NCBI GenBank assembly: GCA_965267535.1
Contig: OZ254082.1
Span: 620,001 to 684,000 of the forward strand
Length of the DNA stretch: 64,000 bases
Source of the DNA: CAXBNB01 sp965267535
GTDB lineage: Bacteria > Bacteroidota > Bacteroidia > Cytophagales > Cyclobacteriaceae
Direction of reading: 5' to 3'
Under the pieces are notes generated by a model. It worked only from the letters and a program-made list of their open reading frames with translations, made no database searches and was not told the origin of the DNA. Within the stretch, counting starts at the first letter, position 1. Each line of letters begins with the position of its first letter. Below are positions 25,000-33,704 of the stretch, one piece after another. The translations under genes were made by a program, and so were the position numbers.

Positions 25000-25004
25000 A
25001 AAAG

Positions 25005-25349
25005 ATGAGATTTTTACCTTTGATGATAGGCCCTTTGATGCTGATAGTCAGTCTGATTTTTATCATTTTTCCCCCTAAAAAAATAAACTGGCTCTACGGC
25101 TACCGCACGTCCCGGTCTATGAAAAGCCAGGCAGTATGGGATGAGGGCAATCGATACAGTGCCCGGTTGATGCTTTGGATATCGGTCATTACCACGGCTG
25201 TGCAGCTGGTGTGTACCATACTTTTGTCTATGAAAGTAGCTATAGGTATAGCTGCGGGTGTTTTAGTAACACTGCTGCTGGCAAGCATTCCCGTAACGGA
25301 AAACCACCTCAAAAAACATTTTGACGATGAGGGCAACCCATACCGGTAG
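25005..25349 (+). CDS. SdpI-family membrane protein
   Basis: A 114-residue protein with three membrane helices and the SdpI-like signature KINWLYGYRTSRSMKSQAVW (residues 26-45), followed by DEGNRYSARLM. In Bacillus, SdpI gives immunity to the SdpC killing peptide and signals its presence; most homologues, including those in Bacteroidota, have no known toxin partner. Together with the preceding DUF3784 gene it forms a two-gene membrane module in which both proteins share a related 'YGYRT/SGYNT' type motif. No peptide toxin gene is seen nearby. Confidence 0.8.
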   Translation: MRFLPLMIGPLMLIVSLIFIIFPPKKINWLYGYRTSRSMKSQAVWDEGNRYSARLMLWISVITTAVQLVCTILLSMKVAIGIAAGVLVTLLLASIPVTENHLKKHFDDEGNPYR

Positions 25350-25486
25350 CAGTTAGTATTTTTGCCGGGCAATAAAGAAAGGGAATCCTCTGCAGGGCTA
25401 TGGCTAATACTTATTCTGCTGGAAGTCAGGGGAAATAATATTCTCTGGTTATCTTTAGGGCTTAAACTAAAAACGAAGAAGGAAAA

Positions 25487-26779
25487 ATGTCGGGATGTAG
25501 TACGTGTAGCACGCTGACCGCTGCTGATGGAAGCATAAAAGGATGTCAACGAAACGGAGGGTGTGACAATGGAGGGTGCAATAAATTAAATGTATTTGAC
25601 TGGCTGTCTAACATGGACATGCCGCAGCACGATAGATTCGATGTGTTGGAGGTGCGGTTTAAAAACGGCCGTAAAGATTTTTTTCGCAATACGCAGGAAC
25701 TGGAGCTTTTTCCGGGAGATGCCGTAGTGGTAGATGTGCCCAATGGACATCATATAGGTCATGTGTCTTTGCAGGGAGAGTTGGTACGCTTGCAGATGCA
25801 AAAAAAGAAGGTAAAAAACGACGATGAAATTCGATCGATTTACCGGCTGGCCTCAGAAAAGGACCTGGAAAAGTTTGAAAAAGTAAAAAACCGAGAAAAC
25901 CCCACACTCTATCGTACCCGTGAAATAATCCGCGAGTTGAAGTTGGATATGAAGCTCACAGATATAGAGTTTCAGGGAGACAATACCAAGGCTACCTTTT
26001 ATTATTCTGCAGAAGAACGTGTCGACTTTCGGGAGCTAATCAAGCGATTGGCCGGAGAGTTTAAGATTCGGGTAGAAATGCGTCAGATTAGCCTCAGACA
26101 AGAAGCTGGCCGACTGGGAGGAATAGGCTCGTGTGGGCGTGAGTTGTGCTGCTCGACCTGGCTGTCTGACTATAAAAATGTATCAACCAGTGCGGCAAGA
26201 TATCAGAACCTGTCGCTCAATCCCAGCAAGCTTTCCGGTCAGTGCGGGCGCCTCAAATGCTGCCTCAACTACGAGCTGGAAACGTATATGGATGCGCTCA
26301 AGGATATACCGGAAGTAAACAAACCTCTACTGACACAGAAGGGAGAGGCTAAACTGCAAAAGACCGATATCTTTCGTAAGCTGATGTGGTTTGGGTACGA
26401 CAATGAAAATGCCTGGATACCATTGGATACGGACCGGGTAGCTGAAATCCAGCAAATGAATGCCAAGGGCAAAAAACCGGACACCCTCATGGACGATGAA
26501 GTGGGAGGCGAAAAGTCCGAGTCTCAGGCACTGAACAGCGATTTGGAAAGTCTGGATAAGAAGTACAAGAAAAAAACCAATAACAAAAACAAGCGCAGAA
26601 AAAATAAGTCGAACAAAAACAGGTCGAAAAACAAAGACAACAAAAGCACCAATCCACAGGCAAATGCTTCTGCCTCGCCGCAGGGAAACAATAACAAACC
26701 CAAGAGTGGCAATAAGAAAAAGCCATCCGGCAATAGAAATAAGTCCAAAGGCCCTCGTCAGCCGAAAAAACAGTCTTAA
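25487..26779 (+). CDS. ricT: RicT / PSP1 C-terminal domain protein
   Basis: 430 residues. The start is Cys-rich (MSGCSTCSTLTAADG, then CQRNGGCDNGGC, residues 20-31). The PSP1 domain (about 45-270) includes VLEVRFKNGRKDFF, LTDIEFQGDNTKATFYYS, and the two Cys clusters CGRELCCSTWL and CGRLKCCLNYE (about 215-225 and 249-259). In Bacillus, RicT (YaaT) with RicA and RicF binds Fe-S clusters and stimulates RNase Y-dependent mRNA processing; the same use in Bacteroidota is inference. The last 90 residues are a low-complexity Asn/Lys tail of the kind expected to contact RNA. Confidence 0.88.
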   Translation: MSGCSTCSTLTAADGSIKGCQRNGGCDNGGCNKLNVFDWLSNMDMPQHDRFDVLEVRFKNGRKDFFRNTQELELFPGDAVVVDVPNGHHIGHVSLQGELVRLQMQKKKVKNDDEIRSIYRLASEKDLEKFEKVKNRENPTLYRTREIIRELKLDMKLTDIEFQGDNTKATFYYSAEERVDFRELIKRLAGEFKIRVEMRQISLRQEAGRLGGIGSCGRELCCSTWLSDYKNVSTSAARYQNLSLNPSKLSGQCGRLKCCLNYELETYMDALKDIPEVNKPLLTQKGEAKLQKTDIFRKLMWFGYDNENAWIPLDTDRVAEIQQMNAKGKKPDTLMDDEVGGEKSESQALNSDLESLDKKYKKKTNNKNKRRKNKSNKNRSKNKDNKSTNPQANASASPQGNNNKPKSGNKKKPSGNRNKSKGPRQPKKQS

Positions 26780-26806
26780 TTACAGAATTAAAAACGCCTG
26801 ATTTTT

Positions 26807-28177
26807 TTGGAACAAATAATAATCGATGCTGCCAACTTTGTATGGGGTACGCCATTGCTCGTACTTCTGCTGGGGGGTGGCATTTTTTTTACACTTTATT
26901 CCCGGTTGTTGCCTTTTCGGTATTTCAGACATGCCGTAGATGTGCTCAGGGGAAAGTACGACGAATCAAAGGGTGCCGGAGAAATCAGCCATTTCGAAGC
27001 ACTATCCAGCCATCTGGCGGCTACTGTAGGTATGGGCAACATCAGTGGTGTAGCAGTAGCGATAGCTACGGGCGGGCCTGGTGCCCTGTTTTGGATGTGG
27101 GTTAGTGCTGTATTTGGTATTACTACCAAGTTTTTTACCTGCACGCTGGCGGTAATGTATCGGGGAAAAGACTCAGAAGGGAATGTGCAGGGTGGCCCTA
27201 TGTATGTGATTGCCGAAGGTATGGGGGGCAAATGGAGGCCCCTGGCGGTATTTTTCTGTATAGCCGGTTTTTTTGCAGCTACACCTGTTTTTCAAACCAA
27301 TCAGTTGGTGCAGGTTACCAAAGATATTTTACTCACACCCGGTGGCTGGGGTGGCCAACATGAAATGGCCGTCAACCTTACAATAGGACTGATTATAACG
27401 ATACTGACTGCTATCGTTATTTTTGGAGGAATCAAGCGAATAGGGCAGGTGGCAGGTAAGCTGGTGCCGGCTATGGTGGTGATCTATCTGGTGAGCGTGG
27501 TGTATATATTGCTGTCGAACGCCACCGATATTGTGCCTACATTTATGTTGATCTTTCGTGATGCCTTTACCGCTGAGGCAGCACTAGGGGGAGCTGTGGG
27601 GGCTATAATCATAACCGGAGCACGAAGAGCAGCATTTTCCAACGAGGCAGGTATAGGTACAGCAGCCATGATGCATGGAGCTGCACAAACTACCGAACCG
27701 GTACGCGAAGGACTGGTAGCTATGCTGGGGCCGTTTATCGATACGTTGGTTATCTGTACACTCACAGGTGTAGCCATTTTGATTACTGGTGTGTGGCAAT
27801 CGCCTGAGGACCTTAACGGCATATCCCTCACCGTGCGGGCTTTCGAGCTATCCATGCCGGGGATTGGGCCATACATTTTGGCATTGTGTGTACTTATTTT
27901 TGCATTTACTACTATACTAGGCACGTCGTATTATGGCCGCAAGTGCCTTTCTTTTCTGATAGGTGCACAGTATGGCAAATATTTCAATTACTGGTATGTG
28001 GCCATTATCGTAGTGGGGTCGGTTTCGAGTCTGGCTGCAGTAGTTAGCCTTATTGATTTCATGTATGCCATGATGGCTTTCCCCACAGTCATTTCGGCGG
28101 TTTACCTTTCTCCAAAAGTAATGACCGAAGCAAAAGCGTATTTCAGGAGGCTGCACTCAGGCAAGCAGGTAGACTAG
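26807..28177 (+). CDS. Alanine/glycine:cation symporter (AGCS) family
   Basis: A 456-residue inner membrane transporter with about 11 helices. TTG start (MEQIIIDAANFVWGTPLLV); no ATG is available before the first helix. Family motifs: GEISHFEALSSHLAATVGMG (about 57-76), followed by NISGVAVAIATGGPGALFWM, and further on RAAFSNEAGIGTAAMMHGAA (about 268-287), which carries substrate and Na+ ligands. AGCS proteins import alanine or glycine with Na+. The gene follows ricT after 27 bases and may be read through from it. An imperfect hairpin lies after its stop. Confidence 0.93.
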   Translation: MEQIIIDAANFVWGTPLLVLLLGGGIFFTLYSRLLPFRYFRHAVDVLRGKYDESKGAGEISHFEALSSHLAATVGMGNISGVAVAIATGGPGALFWMWVSAVFGITTKFFTCTLAVMYRGKDSEGNVQGGPMYVIAEGMGGKWRPLAVFFCIAGFFAATPVFQTNQLVQVTKDILLTPGGWGGQHEMAVNLTIGLIITILTAIVIFGGIKRIGQVAGKLVPAMVVIYLVSVVYILLSNATDIVPTFMLIFRDAFTAEAALGGAVGAIIITGARRAAFSNEAGIGTAAMMHGAAQTTEPVREGLVAMLGPFIDTLVICTLTGVAILITGVWQSPEDLNGISLTVRAFELSMPGIGPYILALCVLIFAFTTILGTSYYGRKCLSFLIGAQYGKYFNYWYVAIIVVGSVSSLAAVVSLIDFMYAMMAFPTVISAVYLSPKVMTEAKAYFRRLHSGKQVD

Positions 28178-28182
28178 CCAGA

Positions 28183-28204
28183 GTCTGTACGTGCCAGTAC
28201 GGAC
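28183..28204 (+). terminator. Possible terminator after AGCS transporter
   Basis: Eight-base stem GTCTGTAC / GTACGGAC (one G-U pair) with a six-base loop, starting 6 bases after the stop. The following ATGCTTTTA is only weakly T-rich, so termination efficiency is doubtful. Confidence 0.35.
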
Positions 28205-28310
28205 ATGCTTTTACGCTAGTCGACGGATAGAAAGTTTATTTTGAGAAGTCTAATTTTCGGGCATGAACTTTTTGTCTTATCTTCATATTTCCAAACCAAA
28301 GAAAAAACGA

Positions 28311-28928
28311 ATGAGAGTATTTCTGGTCGACGACCATGCCATACTGCTGGACGGTCTGGTGGCGTTGTTGAAAACAGACGAGGAAATGGAGGTAGTAGGC
28401 ACTGCCGGAACCGTGGCTGCAGCCATGGATTTCCTGAAAATGAATCACATCGATGTACTCATTACGGATTATAACCTGCCCGATGATGACGGACTGTCTC
28501 TGGTCAGAAAAGTAAAAAGACAATGGCCGGAAATCAAAATACTGGTATTGAGCATGCACAGCGAGGCGCATCTGGTCAAAGAAATACTCAAAGAGGGGAT
28601 CAACGGCTATGTGTTGAAAAAAGACTCTAAAGATGAGTTAATTGATGCGCTGTATGCAGTGAAACGCGGCAACCTCTTTGTGAGCAATGAAATCAATAAT
28701 ATGCTGGTGCGCAATCTTCATCAGCCCAGCGAACAAAAACTACTGACAGAACGGGAAAGGGAGATTTTGAAGCTGATAGCCAAAGAATATACCAACAAGA
28801 TGATTGCCGAAGAGTTGTTTATCAGTGAGCGGACGGTAGAGACCCACCGGAAAAATATTTTCCGTAAAACGAAAACCAATTCTTTGGTAGGGCTAATCAA
28901 ATTTGCCTATGCCAACAACCTGATTTGA
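28311..28928 (+). CDS. NarL/FixJ-type response regulator (REC-HTH_LuxR)
   Basis: 205 residues from ATG 28311, where the receiver domain properly begins (MRVFLVDDHAILLDG); an ATG at 28263 would add 16 residues. Phospho-acceptor Asp53 (LITDYNLPDDDG), acidic pair Asp7-Asp8, Lys near 102 (YVLKKDSKDE). The LuxR-type HTH at about 145-200 (LTEREREILKLIAKEYTNK, SERTVETHRKNIFRKT) binds DNA. No histidine kinase is adjacent, so the partner is unknown. It lies upstream of the NatAB-like exporter in the same direction, which it might control; that is inference. Confidence 0.93.
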   Translation: MRVFLVDDHAILLDGLVALLKTDEEMEVVGTAGTVAAAMDFLKMNHIDVLITDYNLPDDDGLSLVRKVKRQWPEIKILVLSMHSEAHLVKEILKEGINGYVLKKDSKDELIDALYAVKRGNLFVSNEINNMLVRNLHQPSEQKLLTEREREILKLIAKEYTNKMIAEELFISERTVETHRKNIFRKTKTNSLVGLIKFAYANNLI

Positions 28929-29016
28929 TGTTTTTCGCCAGGAAAACACGCTGATCTTGTAATAAAGCACCCTCGCCGGCTACTAATCGAAAGACCTAAA
29001 ACTAACCAAAAGTACA

Positions 29017-29931
29017 TTGGAGATACTAAACATACAGGGCGTATCCAAGTCGTATGGAGACCATCAGGCGCTGAAAGAGATAGACCTGAGTATACCGGAA
29101 AACAGTGTGTTTGGTTTGCTGGGGCCGAATGGAGCCGGCAAGACCACACTGATCAGGATTATTACCAACATAATAATGCCGGATGCCGGCAGGGTGATGT
29201 TTGGTGGAGTGCCGCTGGAGCCTGCTCATGTCAGGGCTATGGGCTACTTGCCCGAAGAACGGGGATTGTATAAAAAAATGAAAGTAGCCGATCAGTTGGT
29301 ATACCTGGCCAGGCTGAAAGGTATGGCGAAAAAAGATGCTGTAAGGGTGATAAAGGAGTGGTTTGAAAAACTGGATATAACCTCCTGGTATCACAAAAAT
29401 GTGGAGGACCTGAGCAAGGGGATGCAGCAAAAGGTGCAGTTTATAGCTACAGTGATGCACCGCCCGCAGCTGATCATACTGGACGAGCCTTTTTCGGGGT
29501 TTGATCCGGTCAATGCCAATCTGATCAAAGAAGAAATACTGAAGTTGCGGGAGCAGGGAGCCACCATTATTTTTTCGACTCATCGGATGGAATCTGTAGA
29601 AGAGCTGTGTGATCACATTTGCCTGATTCATAATGCCACTACGGTGCTGAATGGCTCGAAAAAAGACATTCGAAATCGGTTTAGAACCAATACGTTTGCC
29701 ATACAACACAGAGGAAACATTGCGCTGAGCAAAGAGGGCTATGCCTGCCTGTCTACCAAAACGCTGGAAGATCAGGTGCTAAAATCGGAAATACAGATTC
29801 CGGCAGGGCACACTCTCAATGACCTGCTGGCAGAGTTAATAGGCCGGGTAGAAGTAGTGGCAGCCAATGAAAAGATACCCTCCATTAACGATATTTTCAT
29901 TTCACAAGTAACTAACGATAACCATGGGTAA
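29017..29931 (+). CDS. ABC transporter ATP-binding protein, NatA-like
   Basis: 304 residues, TTG start (MEILNIQGVSKSYGDH). Walker A GPNGAGKTT (about 36-44), Q-loop region MGYLPEERGLYKKMKV, signature LSKGMQQKV (about 132-140), Walker B LIILDEPFSGFDP (about 152-164) and switch His in STHRM. The C-terminal extension of about 80 residues is that of the DrrA/NatA subfamily. It energises the ABC-2 permease encoded next, with an eight-base overlap. NatAB in Bacillus extrudes Na+; other members export drugs or peptides. Confidence 0.93.
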   Translation: MEILNIQGVSKSYGDHQALKEIDLSIPENSVFGLLGPNGAGKTTLIRIITNIIMPDAGRVMFGGVPLEPAHVRAMGYLPEERGLYKKMKVADQLVYLARLKGMAKKDAVRVIKEWFEKLDITSWYHKNVEDLSKGMQQKVQFIATVMHRPQLIILDEPFSGFDPVNANLIKEEILKLREQGATIIFSTHRMESVEELCDHICLIHNATTVLNGSKKDIRNRFRTNTFAIQHRGNIALSKEGYACLSTKTLEDQVLKSEIQIPAGHTLNDLLAELIGRVEVVAANEKIPSINDIFISQVTNDNHG

Positions 29932-31234
29932 GATAGGACTCATTATAGCCAGAGAATACCTGAGCAGGGTAAAGAAAAAGTCATTTATAGTGATGACACT
30001 ACTTGGCCCGTTGCTATTTGCAGGCATAGTTATCGTGCCGGTGTGGCTGGCTTCATCCGATAGTGCTACAGAGCAAAAGGTGGTGAAAGTGATCGATGAA
30101 TCGGGTTTTTTTAAAGGGAAGTTTAAAAGCACTTCCAGTCTTTTGATCGAGTATTCGGAAGAGTCGATAATAGCTGCCAAGGAGCAATTGCAGCAGAATA
30201 AAGGACAAATTATCCTGTTTATACCACCGCTGGAGCTGGATCAGAAAGCAGAGGTATCGCTGTATGCCTTTAACAGTCCTGGTTTTGGGCTGATTAGCGA
30301 CCTAAGGGGGATGCTTCGTAAAGAACTGGAAAAAATAAAACTGGTAAACTCAGGTATTGATGTCCGGGAACTGGAAAAGCTGAAAGCTCATGTGGAGATT
30401 AATACCTTCAACTTATCAAACGCCGGAAAAGTGAATGAGAGTAGCTCAGAAGCAGCCATGGCGGTCGGATATATAGCCGCATTTCTTATCTACTTTTTCA
30501 TTTTCATGTATGGGGCGCAGATTATGCGTGGCGTTATTGAAGAAAAAACCAGTCGGGTGATCGAGGTGATTATTTCGTCGGTAAAGCCGTTTCAGTTGAT
30601 GATGGGCAAAATTATAGGAGTAGGTGCTGTAGGGTTTACGCAGTTTTTGCTTTGGGTCAGTTTGTCATTTGGTATTATCACAGCGGGCAGTGCCTTGCTT
30701 TTTGGAGACATAGAGCCTGAAAAGATGGAAACCATGATGAAAGAGCAGGCTTTTCAGCCCACACCTCAGCAGCAGGCAGGCATGGAAGTGTTTGACGCAC
30801 TGGACAAAATCAATTTTCCGCTGGTAGTAGGGTGCTTTGTCTTTTTCTTTTTGGCAGGATACCTGCTATACGGATCGTTGTTTGCAGCTGTAGGCTCAGC
30901 AGTAGGTAGCGATGCAGACTCTCAGCAGTTTATGCTTCCGATTACCGTGCCTCTTATTTTTTCGATCGTCCTTATTTCAGCCATCCTCAAAGACCCTCAC
31001 GGACCGTTGGCAGTGTGGGCGTCTATCATACCGCTCACCTCTCCGGTAGTGATGATGATGCGCATACCGTTTGATGTGCCGGGCTGGCAGATAGCCTTGT
31101 CTATGCTCATGGTTGTGTTGGGATTTCTTGGCACTACCTGGGTTGCCGGTAGAATTTACCGGGTAGGCATCTTTATGCATGGCACCAAAGTAAGCTACAA
31201 GGTGCTGGCCAAGTGGTTTACCATGAAGATATAG
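29924..31234 (+). CDS. ABC-2 type permease, NatB-like
   Basis: 436 residues. One N-terminal membrane helix (about 20-40), a large extracytoplasmic domain (about 45-175), then five further helices (from about residue 176). EEKTSRVIEVIISSVKPFQLM (about 204-224) is the coupling-helix motif of ABC-2 exporters of the NatB group, and FMLPITVPLIFSIVLIS follows. It forms the membrane part of the exporter with the preceding ATPase. Transcription after the stop enters a 374-base gap that holds a repeat element and the TPP riboswitch of the thi operon. Confidence 0.92.
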   Translation: MGKIGLIIAREYLSRVKKKSFIVMTLLGPLLFAGIVIVPVWLASSDSATEQKVVKVIDESGFFKGKFKSTSSLLIEYSEESIIAAKEQLQQNKGQIILFIPPLELDQKAEVSLYAFNSPGFGLISDLRGMLRKELEKIKLVNSGIDVRELEKLKAHVEINTFNLSNAGKVNESSSEAAMAVGYIAAFLIYFFIFMYGAQIMRGVIEEKTSRVIEVIISSVKPFQLMMGKIIGVGAVGFTQFLLWVSLSFGIITAGSALLFGDIEPEKMETMMKEQAFQPTPQQQAGMEVFDALDKINFPLVVGCFVFFFLAGYLLYGSLFAAVGSAVGSDADSQQFMLPITVPLIFSIVLISAILKDPHGPLAVWASIIPLTSPVVMMMRIPFDVPGWQIALSMLMVVLGFLGTTWVAGRIYRVGIFMHGTKVSYKVLAKWFTMKI

Positions 31235-31313
31235 AAAAAAAGCAGCTTTACTATATCGGATGGATTGAAGGAAAGAGCAGGGATTCCGCTTTTAAGGAAA
31301 GTCATGTGAAAAC

Positions 31314-31404
31314 CTCTCCAAAAGGTTGTCATTCCGATGCTTTTCAGTACAAAATACGGATCATTTCCTACCGGAAAAATCCTATCCATTCAACTTTTGG
31401 AGAG
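31314..31404 (+). repeat. 91-bp element with terminal inverted repeats, copy A
   Basis: Starts with CTCTCCAAAAG and ends with CTTTTGGAGAG, an 11-base perfect inverted terminal repeat. It matches the reverse complement of 41180-41270 along its full 91 bases without gaps, at about 76 of 91 positions by hand count. Identity is highest at the two ends and lowest in the middle. Non-coding, in the gap between natB-like and the TPP riboswitch. Looks like a MITE or a mobile palindromic unit. Confidence 0.8.
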
Positions 31405-31469
31405 TTTAATTCTAAAAGCGAAACCCCTGAAGGAAAGAAGCTATTTTTTTTCTTTCTCATAATTTCCCT

Positions 31470-31477
31470 TACATTTG
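31470..31477 (+). promoter_or_regulatory. Bacteroidota -7 element of the thi operon
   Basis: TACATTTG, an exact TAnnTTTG. Predicted transcription start near 31484 coincides with the first paired base of the TPP riboswitch, so the leader would begin with the aptamer. Confidence 0.6.
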
Positions 31478-31483
31478 GATTCG

Positions 31484-31561
31484 CTTTAGGGGTGCCCACA
31501 ATTCTGTGGCTGAGAAAATACCCTCAATACCTGATGCTGGTAATGCAGACGAAGGGAAAAG
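31484..31561 (+). ncRNA. TPP riboswitch (THI element)
   Basis: All conserved blocks of the thiamine pyrophosphate aptamer are present in order: GGGGTGCC (31489-31496), a P3 hairpin (CCACA / TGTGG), CTGAGA (31510-31515), ACCC, ACCTGAT (31529-31535), TAATGC (31541-31546) and GAAGGGA (31551-31557). CTTT at 31484-31487 pairs with AAAG at 31558-31561 as P1. TPP binding turns off the downstream genes. No U-run follows; an imperfect hairpin (CCACAC / GCGTGG) lies near 31565-31583, so translational control of thiS is my inference. Confidence 0.93.
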
Positions 31562-31607
31562 TTTCCACACAAAAAGTGCGTGGCTCCTAAGGTTAAATTC
31601 ATGGAAT

Positions 31608-31814
31608 ATGAAAATTAAACTGAACGACACGGAGCACGAAATTCTATCCACAGGTACATCATTGTTGCAGTTGCTGCAGGATCAGTCACTCTATCAGGAG
31701 CATGGTATAGCTGTAGCTATCAATGATGAAATAGTACCCAGACCGGAATGGAGCGGGCATCCGATCAAAGAAAACGATCACATTCTTATCATCACCGCTA
31801 CACAAGGCGGTTAA
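31608..31814 (+). CDS. thiS: Sulfur carrier protein ThiS
   Basis: 68-residue ubiquitin-like protein from ATG 31608, ending in the essential TATQGG Gly-Gly tail, which is activated and thiocarboxylated to supply sulfur for the thiazole ring. LNDTEHEI and IAVAINDEIVPRPEW (about 33-47) are typical. It is the first gene after the TPP riboswitch, and thiC starts 11 bases after its stop. The activating enzyme ThiF is not in this operon. Confidence 0.95.
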   Translation: MKIKLNDTEHEILSTGTSLLQLLQDQSLYQEHGIAVAINDEIVPRPEWSGHPIKENDHILIITATQGG

Positions 31815-31825
31815 CATCTATCCTT

Positions 31826-33697
31826 ATGGCTAAACAAGATCAGATTCCTTCGGAAAACAAAATCACGCGCGATCCTTTTCCCAATTCGAAAAAGGTATAC
31901 GTACAGGGCGAATTGCACGACATCAAAGTAGCAATGCGTGAAATTTCGCTTAACAAAACAGTATTGAAGTTTAACCCATCGGCACCAAAAGAGGAGAACC
32001 CTCCCGTAACGGTATACGATACCAGTGGCCCATACACCGATCCCAACGTGGAGATCGATGTACGCAAAGGATTGCCCAAACTAAGGGAGCAGTGGATTGA
32101 CGGACGAGGCGATGTGGAGCAGCTCGATGGTATCACTTCGCAATACGGTCAGGAGCGACTCAATGACTCTTCGCTGGACGAGCTTAGGTTTGAAAACCTG
32201 GCAAAACCCAAAAGAGCCAAAGCCGGACACAATGTAACACAGCTACATTATGCCAAGAAGGGCATCATCACTCCGGAAATGGAGTATATAGCCATTCGCG
32301 AAAACCAAAAAATAGAAGAATGGGGACACCTCAATAAGCAACACCCCGGAGAAAGCTTTGGAGCCAATACGCCCAAGGGGAAAATTACGCCCGAGTTTGT
32401 GCGCGACGAAATAGCAGCAGGCAGAGCTATCATTCCCAACAACATTAACCATCCCGAATCTGAGCCGATGATCATCGGGCGAAACTTTTTGGTAAAGATC
32501 AACGCAAACATTGGCAACTCGGCCGTGACGTCTTCTATAGAAGAGGAAGTAGAAAAAGCGGTGTGGGCCTGCCACTGGGGAGCTGACACGATTATGGATC
32601 TTTCCACCGGAAAAAATATACACGAAACCCGCGAATGGATACTCAGAAACTCGCCAGTGCCCATAGGTACCGTGCCCATATACCAGGCACTGGAGAAAGT
32701 AAACGGAAAAGCAGAAGACCTGACCTGGGAGATATTCCGTGATACGCTGATCGAGCAGGCGGAGCAAGGAGTAGACTACTTTACTATTCATGCAGGTGTA
32801 CTGCTTCGCTATATTCCTATGACCGCCAAGCGAGTGACGGGTATTGTATCCCGTGGAGGTTCGATTATGGCTAAGTGGTGTCTGGCGCACCATAAAGAGA
32901 GTTTCCTGTATACGCATTTTGAAGAAATTTGCGAGATCATGAAGGCGTATGACGTGGCTTTTTCACTGGGAGATGGCCTACGGCCCGGCTCATTGGCAGA
33001 TGCCAATGACGAAGCGCAGTTTGCTGAATTAGAAACGCTGGGTGAGTTAACCAAAATTGCCTGGAAACACGATGTACAGGTAATGATAGAAGGTCCCGGG
33101 CATGTGCCAATGCACATGATCAAAGAAAATATGGACAAGCAGCTGAAGGAGTGCGAAGAAGCACCTTTTTATACCTTAGGGCCACTCACTACCGATATAG
33201 CACCAGGGTACGACCACATTACATCGGGTATAGGAGCTGCTATGATAGGATGGTACGGATGCGCTATGCTTTGCTACGTGACACCCAAGGAGCACCTGGG
33301 CTTGCCCAACAAAAAAGATGTGAAAGATGGGGTAATAACCTACAAGATTGCAGCACATGCTGCCGATCTGGCAAAAGGCCATCCCGGCGCACAGTATCGT
33401 GACAATGCTCTGTCGAAAGCTCGTTTTGAATTCCGCTGGGAAGATCAGTTCAATTTATCCTTCGACCCGGATACAGCCAAGGAATTTCACGACGAAACAC
33501 TGCCGGCAGAAGGCGCTAAAGTGGCACACTTTTGTTCTATGTGTGGGCCTAATTTCTGCTCGATGAAAATTACGCAGGACGTAAGGGAGTTTGCTGCCGA
33601 GCAGGAAATATCCGAAGAAGAAGCCCTGCAAAAAGGAATGAAAGAGAAAGCCAAAGAGTTTGCTGACAAGGGCAGTGAACTATACCTGGAGCAATAA
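31826..33697 (+). CDS. thiC: Phosphomethylpyrimidine synthase ThiC
   Basis: 623 residues from ATG 31826 (MAKQDQIPSENKITRD); upstream codons in frame belong to the thiS region. Radical SAM-type enzyme that rearranges AIR to HMP phosphate. Visible parts: KGKITPEFVRDEIAAGRAII, STGKNIHETREWIL, GGSIMAKWC, SLGDGLRPGSLADANDEAQ (about 390-408) and the C-terminal cluster motif CSMCGPNFC (about 572-580) that holds the 4Fe-4S centre in the unusual CxxCxxxxC form. Length matches the Bacteroidota/proteobacterial enzyme. Second gene of the riboswitch-controlled operon. Confidence 0.97.
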   Translation: MAKQDQIPSENKITRDPFPNSKKVYVQGELHDIKVAMREISLNKTVLKFNPSAPKEENPPVTVYDTSGPYTDPNVEIDVRKGLPKLREQWIDGRGDVEQLDGITSQYGQERLNDSSLDELRFENLAKPKRAKAGHNVTQLHYAKKGIITPEMEYIAIRENQKIEEWGHLNKQHPGESFGANTPKGKITPEFVRDEIAAGRAIIPNNINHPESEPMIIGRNFLVKINANIGNSAVTSSIEEEVEKAVWACHWGADTIMDLSTGKNIHETREWILRNSPVPIGTVPIYQALEKVNGKAEDLTWEIFRDTLIEQAEQGVDYFTIHAGVLLRYIPMTAKRVTGIVSRGGSIMAKWCLAHHKESFLYTHFEEICEIMKAYDVAFSLGDGLRPGSLADANDEAQFAELETLGELTKIAWKHDVQVMIEGPGHVPMHMIKENMDKQLKECEEAPFYTLGPLTTDIAPGYDHITSGIGAAMIGWYGCAMLCYVTPKEHLGLPNKKDVKDGVITYKIAAHAADLAKGHPGAQYRDNALSKARFEFRWEDQFNLSFDPDTAKEFHDETLPAEGAKVAHFCSMCGPNFCSMKITQDVREFAAEQEISEEEALQKGMKEKAKEFADKGSELYLEQ

Positions 33698-33704
33698 CAA
33701 GACG

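Noticed and set aside
31213..31590. 125-residue open frame on the plus strand after the NatB-like gene
   Set aside because: It runs through the 91-bp repeat and the TPP riboswitch; the composition is not protein-like and both elements explain the sequence better.
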